Below are positions 17,391 to 26,900 of a stretch of DNA of 28,306 bases, one piece after another. A program made the translations under genes and the position numbers. The notes below the pieces were generated by a model. The model was not told where the DNA came from and searched no databases. It saw nothing but the letters and a program-made list of their open reading frames with translations. Source of the stretch: DASPKX01 sp035627835 (GTDB taxonomy: Bacteria; Verrucomicrobiota; Verrucomicrobiia; Limisphaerales; SXQI01); NCBI GenBank assembly GCA_035627835.1, contig DASPKX010000129.1, positions 1-28,306 on the forward strand, in the 5' to 3' direction. Numbering within the stretch: the stretch's first letter is position 1; every line of letters starts with the position of its first letter.

Positions 17391-19211
17391 GTGTGCAGGT
17401 GCAACACCGGCGTGAAAGCATATCGAACAATCATCCAAGCCCTCACTCTTTGCCTGGCGGCTCTCAGCGGGCGGGTGGAAGCCCAGTGGGTTACGCAGAC
17501 GATTCCGCTTACGAACGGGTGGAATGCTGTTTACCTGCATGTGGACGCCTCGCACACGACGCTTGCCGAGATGATCAGCGGGGATGTGAGCAATCCAATC
17601 CTTGCTGTCTGGCGCTGGAACCCCGCGTCGCAAATGCAATTCGTGGACAATCCACAGGAGCCGTTGGAAACAAGCCAATGGCTGACTTGGAGCCGCACGA
17701 ATTCCGCCTCGAGCTTGCAGCGTTTGAGCGGCAACTCGGCCTACCTTGTGAATGTGGCAACGAACCCGGTGGCCTTCAGTTGGAGCGTGAAGGGGAAGCC
17801 GATTGCCCCCTCGTATGAATGGACAACAACTGGGTTGAACTTCATCGGATTTCCCACCGTGCCAACAACCCCTCCGGACTTTGAGCAGTTCCTGTCGCTC
17901 GCGCCCGCTTTGCAAGCGAATGCCGAGATCTACTACTACCCAGGGGGCGCGCTGGACACCAACAACCCCACGCTGCTCCAAAGCACGCGCAAATTCCCGG
18001 TGCAACGGGGGGAGGCGTTCTGGGTGAAGGCAGGCACGAGCTTTAATCGTTATTTTGGCCCCTTCTCCATCGAGCTGCGGGGAGCGAACAGCATCGAATT
18101 TGGGACGAACTTCAACACTTTCGCGGCCGTGATCAGGAACGAGAGCGCGCAAGCAGTGACAGTGAGCGCGACGTTGCTTCCCTCCGAACAGCCGCCAGCA
18201 GGCCAGACGAACATTGTCGGGGTTCCGCCATTATTGGTCCGCGGCGCGATGAATTTTACAAATTTCACCTATGGGGCCATTCCGTTGCTGGTAAACCGGT
18301 CTCAAAGCTGGACGCTCACACCAGCGGGGCAGATTGGATCCGAGGTGGAAGTCGTGTTCGGAATCAACCGCGCAGCGCTGACGAATGCGCCCGGAGATTT
18401 GTCCGCCGGCGTCCTTCGGTTCACAGACTCACTTGGATTCACGGCCATCGATACGGCAGTCTCGGCAGTCACTGGCACCACGTCCGGGTTGTGGGTGGGC
18501 AAAGCGATGGTGGACCATGTCGGACAGTATCTGAAGTCGTATCAGGTGGATGGCAACGGCAACCCTATTCAGGGGAGCAACGGCCAATACTTGTTAAGGG
18601 CGCTGGACACATCGGTGACAGCAGCGCCAAGGCCATACCCGCTGCGGCTGATTGTGCACAACGCGGACAACGGGGCGGCCAGCCTTTTGCAGCGTGTTTT
18701 CTGCGGGCTCGATCCGGGCACCAACGTGATCGCGGCCACCAAGCAAGCCGCCTTGCACCCTGGCTTTCTCAAACAAGCGCGGCGAATCAGCGCCACTCAC
18801 CTGCCCTTCTCCACCCAAAACACCCCGTGGCAGTTCAGCGGGAATTTCAAGAGTGGCGAAATCACGACGACGGTTGAGACCGAGTACGATGACCACGGAT
18901 CAAATCCCTTCCTGCACACGTATCACCCGGACCACGACAACCTGGATGCAACCTTCCAGGCGAAAGCGCCCCAAGGCTCAGAGTCCTACAAGATACAACG
19001 AGCCATCACTTTGAACCTGGATCCACCGGCGAACGATTTTGGCAGCCAGGTGGAGGGGACGCGGACGATCACGGGTGATTATCTGGAAACGGTGACTGTC
19101 ATCGGCTTGCCGCGAGCCGGAGGCACAAATGACACCCGCCAGTTCGTCGCGGAGGGCAAGTTTACACTCAACCGCATTTCCGACGTGCCCACACTGACAA
19201 TTGTTCCATGA
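17391..19211 (+). CDS. Exported protein of unknown function, first gene of the surface cluster
   Basis: A 606-aa protein starting with GTG at 17391, with GGAG 8 nt upstream; an in-frame GTG at 17412 is an alternative with poorer spacing. The signal peptide (IIQALTLCLAALSGRVEAQ) should be cleaved after EAQ or nearby. The mature protein is strand-rich and opens WVTQTIPLTNGWNAVYLHVD, with later aromatic stretches (GLNFIGFPTVPTTPPDFEQF, RGEAFWVKAGTSF). I recognise no catalytic motif or named domain. A pair of DDHG/HPDHDNLD acidic-histidine segments near residues 502-517 could bind metal, but this is speculative. The stop overlaps the start of the Peptidase_S74 gene by ATGA, so the two are translationally coupled and probably work together at the cell surface. 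Confidence 0.85.
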   Translation: MCRCNTGVKAYRTIIQALTLCLAALSGRVEAQWVTQTIPLTNGWNAVYLHVDASHTTLAEMISGDVSNPILAVWRWNPASQMQFVDNPQEPLETSQWLTWSRTNSASSLQRLSGNSAYLVNVATNPVAFSWSVKGKPIAPSYEWTTTGLNFIGFPTVPTTPPDFEQFLSLAPALQANAEIYYYPGGALDTNNPTLLQSTRKFPVQRGEAFWVKAGTSFNRYFGPFSIELRGANSIEFGTNFNTFAAVIRNESAQAVTVSATLLPSEQPPAGQTNIVGVPPLLVRGAMNFTNFTYGAIPLLVNRSQSWTLTPAGQIGSEVEVVFGINRAALTNAPGDLSAGVLRFTDSLGFTAIDTAVSAVTGTTSGLWVGKAMVDHVGQYLKSYQVDGNGNPIQGSNGQYLLRALDTSVTAAPRPYPLRLIVHNADNGAASLLQRVFCGLDPGTNVIAATKQAALHPGFLKQARRISATHLPFSTQNTPWQFSGNFKSGEITTTVETEYDDHGSNPFLHTYHPDHDNLDATFQAKAPQGSESYKIQRAITLNLDPPANDFGSQVEGTRTITGDYLETVTVIGLPRAGGTNDTRQFVAEGKFTLNRISDVPTLTIVP

Positions 19212-20920
19212 AGCAGACTTTAAATGTTATGAGCAAATCCTCCCTCACTCTGCGCTGGACGCGCAGTTGCCTTCTCCTGCTGGTGGCGTTTAGCACACTG
19301 GTCAGCGGACAAAGCCAGGATGCAGCGTCGCCGCCAGCGTTGATTGCATACCAGGGCTATCTCGTGGACGGGAACGGCGCCCCGCTTGGCGCTGACGCCC
19401 CACGAAACTACGACGTTGTCTTTCGCATCTACGACGATCTAGGGACTGACTACTGGACCGAAGGCCAGACCGTCACCGTGGATAAAGGCTACTTCAGTGT
19501 GATGCTCGGTGAAGGAACGCAGGTGGGCAACGAGCCGAGGCCCGCACTGGCGACGGTATTCACAGGCGCGAGCGCCGCGAATCGGCTGATTGGCTTTACC
19601 GTGAAGCGGATTGGCGCGGGCAACCCTCCCGCCGACGTCGAATTACGGCCCCGCGTTAAGTTGGTGACAGCTCCATATGCTTTCCTCGCTGAAAATGCGA
19701 TGAAAGCCCAAAGCCTGGCTTCGAGCAGCGGCTCCTCCGTGGTGAGCGTTAAAGGAGCAAACGTCGGGATTAACAATGCCGATCCGGCGTCAGCGCTGGA
19801 CGTCGCGGGTGACGTGACAGCACAGAGCCTCACCGCCGGGGTCGCGCACATCGGCACATCCGGCGCCTGGGCCGCTTTCAAAAATGTTAACGTGATCGGC
19901 AACAACGCCGCTCTCTCACAGAATGCAGATGCGTCGCGAACGGTCCTTATGGCAAGGACGGGCGGAACGGTCGATTTCGCCTTTAGCGGCAGCGCAGCCG
20001 TGGTGAGTGTCACCGGTGACGGCGCCGTTACCGCCACAAAGTTTGTCGGGAGTGTGGCGGGAGGAAGCATCACAGGGACGGTGCCGGACGCGGCGCTGAC
20101 GAGAAATGTGGCGTTGTTGAGCGCCGATCAGACCTTCTCTGGGGCGCTCACGTTGAATGGGACAGTTAACATTGGGGGCGCTCAATATCTCGGCGACCAT
20201 AACATTTATTTAAGAGGCAGTCCCGATCGGAACCACGGCCTCGGCTACAACTCCGACGCGGATGGCCCGGCCTTGTACGGGTACTCAGGCGGAGTTCTAA
20301 AAACCACAATTAATGCGGACAAAGAGGTCATGCGCTGGACCTCAGATGGCAGGATCGGCATCGGGACTAGTTCCCCGGGAAAAGCGCTTCACGTGAAGAG
20401 CGGGCAAGACACACAGCTCAAGCTTGAGAAGAACGGCGTGTCCCGCGCGTGGGAGATCGGAACCGATTTCAATGGAAATCTTGGGTTTGCTTCAATCGTT
20501 GGCGCGACCTATGGCAAAAGCTCGTACATCAGCTATGGCGACGGGCAATACTACGTCAACTCGGATGCCCGATTGAAGACTGATGTCGAGCCTATTGATG
20601 GCGCCCTTGAAAAGACGCTGAAGCTTCGGCCTGTGTCGTATCACTTCAAAACCGATGACGCAGGGGCGATGAGATCTCTCGGATTTCTGGCGCAGGAAAT
20701 CGAGGGTGTCCTGCCGGAGGTGACGGATGAGAACAAAGGGGTGAAAAGCGTTGCCTACTCCGAAATCGTGCCGGTGACGGTGGGGGCGATTCAGCAACTG
20801 CATGCGGAAAGCGAACGGAAGGAGCGGCAAATTCAGGAGCTGAAGAGTGAGCTTCAAAGCCTTCGCGCCATGGTGGAAAAGCTCGCTATCCGAGACAACG
20901 CCTCCACCACAGGCCGCTGA
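19208..20920 (+). CDS. Exported protein with C-terminal Peptidase_S74 self-cleaving chaperone domain
   Basis: A 570-aa protein. The signal peptide includes CLLLLVAFSTLVSGQSQ. Residues 45-165 are an N-terminal domain found in many surface fibre-like proteins (LIAYQGYLVDGNGAPLG, VVFRIYD, TVTVDKGYFSVMLGEG, VTAPYAFLAENA). A repetitive strand-rich middle follows (NNADPASALDVAGDVT, GRIGIGTSSPGKALHV), as in fibre shafts. The Peptidase_S74 domain covers about residues 450-545, with the hallmark SDARLK (S452, K457), LKLRPVSYHF and SLGFLAQEIEGVLPEV. In phage tail spikes this intramolecular chaperone helps trimer assembly and then cuts itself off at the serine. A final coiled coil (HAESERKERQIQELKSEL) fits trimerisation. 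No phage structural genes are nearby, so this is probably a bacterial surface fibre. It overlaps the preceding gene by 4 nt. Confidence 0.92.
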   Translation: MKQTLNVMSKSSLTLRWTRSCLLLLVAFSTLVSGQSQDAASPPALIAYQGYLVDGNGAPLGADAPRNYDVVFRIYDDLGTDYWTEGQTVTVDKGYFSVMLGEGTQVGNEPRPALATVFTGASAANRLIGFTVKRIGAGNPPADVELRPRVKLVTAPYAFLAENAMKAQSLASSSGSSVVSVKGANVGINNADPASALDVAGDVTAQSLTAGVAHIGTSGAWAAFKNVNVIGNNAALSQNADASRTVLMARTGGTVDFAFSGSAAVVSVTGDGAVTATKFVGSVAGGSITGTVPDAALTRNVALLSADQTFSGALTLNGTVNIGGAQYLGDHNIYLRGSPDRNHGLGYNSDADGPALYGYSGGVLKTTINADKEVMRWTSDGRIGIGTSSPGKALHVKSGQDTQLKLEKNGVSRAWEIGTDFNGNLGFASIVGATYGKSSYISYGDGQYYVNSDARLKTDVEPIDGALEKTLKLRPVSYHFKTDDAGAMRSLGFLAQEIEGVLPEVTDENKGVKSVAYSEIVPVTVGAIQQLHAESERKERQIQELKSELQSLRAMVEKLAIRDNASTTGR

Positions 20921-20949
20921 GCAGCTAACAGGAGCAAACTCAAAGCGCC

Positions 20950-23900
20950 ATGCGAACATTCACACTTTCAAGCGCCTTCCGGACATGGTCTCGGGCGCGC
21001 AGGCTGCTTGGTTTCGGCGGCTTGTTCGCTGTGGCGGTTCTGGCGCGCGGCGCAACGGTGCTCCCGCTCGAATTCGAGCAAAGCCTGGTGCCTTACAACT
21101 ATAGTTCTCTTGGAGGGGTGCCGATTTCGCAGCAGCCCGGGGTTCCCGCAGGCTCAAACGGCAAGCAACCGACTCCCGCAAGCAATCAGTCGGGAACCGC
21201 CCTCCCCGCCACAGGCGGGCAGTTTCAAGGCTTTGTCCCATTCGGCGGCGGCCTGGACCTTCGAAGTTTCACCAACCCGCCCACTTCTTTCGAGGCATGG
21301 GTGCGCGTCTCGGGAATACCCGCTGGGTTTGTGCAGGGCCATGTTCAGATGGCGCTGCGCCGCGTCCAGATCGGGGTTCCGTACGTGAGCAGGCCGGCAT
21401 CGTTCTTGTTCGGGAGCGTGATTCCCCGGCCGGACACCGATGAGAACGGAGCGCCACTAACGAACGCGCTCGCATCGCAATATTGGCTGCCACAACCGTA
21501 TTTAGCCCCAGGGCAAACAAATCCCCCGTATTACTGGAGCCCGCATGCGCAGGTGGTGTACGCCATTGAAGCCGGCCCAGTGAGCATCACCTGGCAGAAG
21601 GCGGAATCGACGACCGTTCCACCAGCGGATTACACGACGAACAGCCCAAATTACCTGGTTCAGGGAGGGCATTTCTTTCGTTTATACACGACCACTTACA
21701 TCGTCTCCGGCTCGCCGGTGAAGCAGCCGCGGAAAATTTATTGGACCGAAAAGACGTTCCAGGGCAGCGGCAAGTTGGTGAACGTCCCCAGCGCCCGCGT
21801 CAAGGCGATCAACATCGTTTACAACAACAACTTCCCGCGCACAGTCAGCGCGGAATACGTCGACATTGGCCAATCAAATGCGGGAGACGGTTCCACGAAC
21901 AGTTCCCTGCCAGAATTGCGCACCTTGTGGTTTGAGCACGGGAACATCCATGCGCACAACCAGGAAGGGCGCGTGTTCGTGGAGTTGCTCGGTGATGCGA
22001 ACGCTGACGGCATAACTCATCAGCCGCTTGGGTTCGAAGTGGTGGATGTCTTTAAGCAAGTCAATCCAATCGATGTTCAAGTGGAGTTGGGCGAGAGAAT
22101 CGTGCCACCTTCACCGGGCTCGTTGACGGAGCTGCACCCGGAGCCCATCCAGCAGCCCGCTCGAGGAACTTATGCATTCAGCCATGCCAAAGCGGGCAGC
22201 GAATTCATTGAATTTTATGCAAATCGGGAAACGCAAAACCTAAACGATTACCTGGTGCATTGGATGGAGGAAGGCGTCGTTGGCTTGAGGTGGCCTTCGA
22301 TGCTCGCCCGTTATCAACTCGTCTGGCCGGACGATATCGAGAAATACACCCACTACGTGCGACCGGTGGTTCAATCGGAAAGTGAAGCGCAGGCGACGGC
22401 GGTGGCGCTCTCGACGGATAATGTTCCAAATATTGATTACCAGGACCCGCTGGACACACCGCGAGCCAAATTAACCGGCGATTTCCGTTTCTACACGTAT
22501 CTGTCGCAGGAGTTCCCGGCGCACCGAACACTGCTGCATTACACCGCCGGGGATAATATCGCATTTGAGCGCGTGTTCTCCTGGCTGAACACCAGCCTGG
22601 AACAAAACTCATTCTTCGGCTCAGTCGCCACGAATCTCGCAGCCTGGAACAGCGTGAGCAACACCCTCCAGTGGGCCGATGATGCCCTGACGCCCCGCGT
22701 TGTTAGGGCAAAGGTAAAAGTGGGGCAGCGGATCGAAGCGCCGACCGGAGAAGCAGGCTCGACTGCGGGAGCCCCCTACGTTGCGGGGCACGTTCGCCAA
22801 CCGGCCGGCAATTCTTTCAACCCTTATGCGTACGTGGACCCATTCACAAACGCCACTTTGGCAAACCTTGGTGCGATTATTCCCGTCAACGCCATCCCTG
22901 GGAGCAACCAGCTTGAAGTCTGGTGGTTCCGTTCCAACTCGGTAAACACGTTAAATGGCTTCAAAAAAGCGCTTTGGCCTTCCGTTATTGGCATTTACTC
23001 AATCGAGTGGCCGTCAGATGAGCGGGAGATTGTCCTCGCAAGCAACAAAGGGAGCGCAGGGAGTGAGTGGAACCCGTTGGTCGGCTTAGGCAGCATCTAT
23101 TCCCAGAACGATCCCGAGTTGCCTGGGTATAATCCGAACGAGGAGCACGCGCTCATGCAAGGCGGGGGCGCATTCGCTTTGCGCGATGATCTAAACATCA
23201 CTGAAGGGGCGAATTACAGTTCCCAGCCGTATGTTCTGGTGCAGTACCGCGAATCTGACAATCGCCCTGCCATGGCTGTTTACAAAGTGCGTCGTGAAAA
23301 GCCGGAAGCCGGTGTGATGTTTGATTACATCGTGAGTGCAGGCTCACTTCTGCAGCCCCCTGCCCCACTAGGGCTTCTGCCACCACCAGTTGAAGGGACC
23401 GGGGATTCAGTTCGCAACTACAACACTGAAACCAGCCATCGTGGCGGCGATCTCCCCATTGGCTGGAGCCACAACGATGGGACCGGTCCGCTGGGCTATT
23501 ACAGTCAATTCACCTATCGCGACCGGAAGAATGGATTCTGGGTCTATCGAGGTCAGCACGCTGGGTTGCCGGCGCTCGAAGCTGGTCATTACGATAAGAA
23601 CGGGAGTTCTTTCACAACGCTTCCCGCAGCGAGATTTGTGGCCGGATCCACCTCCACTTACTACATCCACGCCTCGCGTGAGGAGCAATACCTTCAACTC
23701 GCCCTGCAAAACGCGCCGAGTTGGTTGACGGCTCAGGGACTACGAATCACAGCCACGCCCCCTGCCGGGCTTGCGACCACATTGAATGTGTCGATCGTCG
23801 TCTCAGACCGTTATGACGGATCGAGTGTCCCGCTCACGCTGGCCGTGACAGTGAGCAGCACAGGAAACCCGACAACACAGGGGCCGATGGTCATTGCGAG

Positions 23901-26900
23901 CACGAACATTTACGGTGAAGCGGTCGCGTTCACCAATCGCCCGCCCCTGCTTGCGCAATCGCCTGTCGGGACGAACAGCTTCACGATGCAATTTTACTAC
24001 CCCACCCAACCTGGCTTTGATTGGCCGGGAGTGGCGAATCCGCCCGCCGTGGGGGCCATCGTGCCGTACCTTCGCCCGCTCGTGAACGACGAGTTTGTCG
24101 GCGATGCGACATCGAAAACGACGCCGAGCCTTGAGATTGTTTACCGGCCCGTGTGGCCGTCAGTGGACCCAGCCGATGAGAGCAAAGCGGTCCCGACCAT
24201 GCCGTACGGCCAAACCTTGACAGAAGCGGTCAACGGACTGCCCGGAGTCCGTGATTTCAAGACGGCGATGGTGTTGTACCAACAATCGATCGCGCAGGCC
24301 TTTGCCAGCCAGCCATTGAGCGCGGTCCTCCACGATCCGACTCGGCAGAAGACGTCCGACCTCGCCACCCAGGGCCTGACGACTCTGCCCGGTGGGGTGC
24401 AGACGCAGGACTATCAAGGGCGCGTCTATTTTCCACAATTACCCCTGCATTTATCGACTCGGGTCTTTTTTGATCCGACCATCGGCAGCAAAGGGAGCCT
24501 CTGCTTTCAAGGGCAAATCGTGAATGATGTCACCGGCTCGTACGTGTTGCTGAATGTGCTAAGCTCAAACGATCTTGCCTCCGTCACCGCGCTCTGCCCT
24601 GCCACGGACCCCAATGCGGGCAAGTGGACGGCCTTGGTGGCGGCTTTAACAACGGCAGTGGAAGTCTTCCATGAAAGCTCGACCGTGCCTGGAACCTACG
24701 TTGCGGACACGAACCTAACAGCCCTCGTGGGCGCCCAGGCTCTGGCGGCCGTCACGAATCAGAACACCGCGGTCGATACTTACGCGCTGACCGCCGTCGG
24801 CCCTGGGAGCGGCTACATCACCATTATTGAAGGTGGAGGCACCGCGTTCACGACACCGGGCGATCCAGTGGCGCTGCACATCATCAAGGTCGGCGGCAGC
24901 CTGTATTCGGGCGCTTTGAAAATTGTGGCTTCACCAAATCCTCTGAGCGAGCAGATCACTCTGCAGCACAACGCGGATATGGCAGCTCATTCCAGCGACT
25001 ACGAATACCAATGGAAAATCGGCGCTCCCGTTGACGGTGTGCCGCCCTTCCCGGACCGCACGATGTCGAATTATCTGGCGCTCGTGTTGGGGCAGGATAT
25101 TCCGCGCTACACTCTTGGCGGCGCTGGAGTGCAAGCGCTCTCGGACAATTACCTCGTGCTGCGCTATCGCCCCACGAATCCGGCACACCCTCTGTACAAG
25201 GCCTCACCGACCGAAGCGGATTGGTCCGCGTGGACGCCACCACAATTGGTGGAGGGATGGATTAAACGTGTGCTCGCCGGCATCAATCCGTTTAACCAGC
25301 GGACCACCGATCTGTTCAACAACACGGTGACGACCGACGCCAGCATCATTGCGCAGGCGGGACGCCGCTGGGAAGGCGACGTTGCTCTGAACGCAGACAC
25401 GCTCAACAGCCACGGTTTGATTGAGATTTACGAAACGGTGCTCCGGCGCGGACGGTTGTTGAGCATTGAAGGCGGCTACAATTATGGCCCCGCGAATGAC
25501 GCGCTGCTGCTCGCGGCCGGTTACCTGAACGATCTCTATATGATGTTGGGCAATGAGGCCGCAGCGGACGCGGCCAACCCCACCATCGGGATCGGAACCA
25601 AGGACAACGCTTATGGCGACATCGCCACGGCGTTATTCTCCTTCAAAGGCCAGGAGCCTTCTCTGCTTGAGGAAGAACTGGCGTTGCTTCGGGGGCGTGA
25701 TGATTCATTGCAACCGGGTGTTCAGGTCGCTCCATTCTACAACCGCCTTGTGTGGAATTACACCCGGGGCATCGACTCGGGAGAGGTCATTTACGCCATC
25801 AATTACGACGTTAAGGATCAGGACCATGATGGCGTCGTCAATGCATCTGATGCCGCAGCGCTATACCCCCAGGCGCATGGGGACGCGTATGGGCATTTTC
25901 TTACAGCTCTGAAGGGCTACTACTCGCTGCTGATGAACCCCAACTTCGATTGGGTGCCGAGGATTGAAGCCGTGACGGTGGCTGGACAAGCCGTGGCTGT
26001 GGATTACCTGGATGAAAGGAAGTTCGCCACGGCTGCTGCCGGCGTCGCCACCACAGGGCGGAAAGTATTCGATTTGACTTGGAGGCGGGATTACCAACCG
26101 AGCGGCAATGTTGGATGGGATTACCTCAGCGCAACGCGTGTAAACGCCTCCCGCTCGAATAACGCGGTTCGGTATTGGGGCCTGGATCATTGGGCCAGCC
26201 GAACAGGCCAGGGCGGCTATCTTAGTTGGCTCGCGGGCAATGCAATTCTCCCAGCAACCGATCCGAACCCAGACCACGAAGGGATCCAGAAAGTGGACCG
26301 CACCACGGTTCCGGAGCTGCAGTTATTAGCTTTCGAAGCGGACGCGTTGCAAAGCGCAATGGACAGCGCCGAAGCCGGCCTGACGCCCTTGGGGCTGGCG
26401 GAGGGAAGCCTCGCGTTCGACATTGACCCAACACAGGTCGTTGGCGGGCAGAATGGATCCCACTTCGAGCAGGTGTATCAACGCGCGAAGGTGGCTTTGA
26501 ACAACGCCGTGATCGCTTTCGACGACGCGAAGGATGTCACGAGGCGCATGCGTTCAGAGCAGGATTCCCTCGATGATTTCCAAGCCGGCTTGCTGCGGCA
26601 GGAGATGGCTTTCACCAATGCGCTTGTTGAGCTGTTTGGGACGCCCTACAGCGATGACATTGGGCCCGGCAAACAGTATCCACAGGGGTACACCGGGCCA
26701 GACTTCTTCCATTACGCTTACGTTGACTCCCCGCAAATCACCTTTGGGAGCCTGCTGAATCCAGTGCAGCCATTGCAGGTTAAAATCGACATTCAGGATT
26801 ACAGCGACGCTTACAACAACAGCACCAACAAGGATAACTTCGATTTTTACGCGCGCGGCTTTGGGAACAGCAATCAATACGTGGTCGTGAACCTGGACGG

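Noticed and set aside
17331..18152. A 273-codon open frame on the minus strand
   Set aside because: It lies opposite the 606-aa exported protein, which has a signal peptide and is translationally coupled to the next gene. The antisense product shows no domain.
19208..20920. Prophage tail-fibre gene
   Set aside because: It has a signal peptide, overlaps another exported-protein gene, and there are no capsid, tail, terminase or integrase genes in the window.
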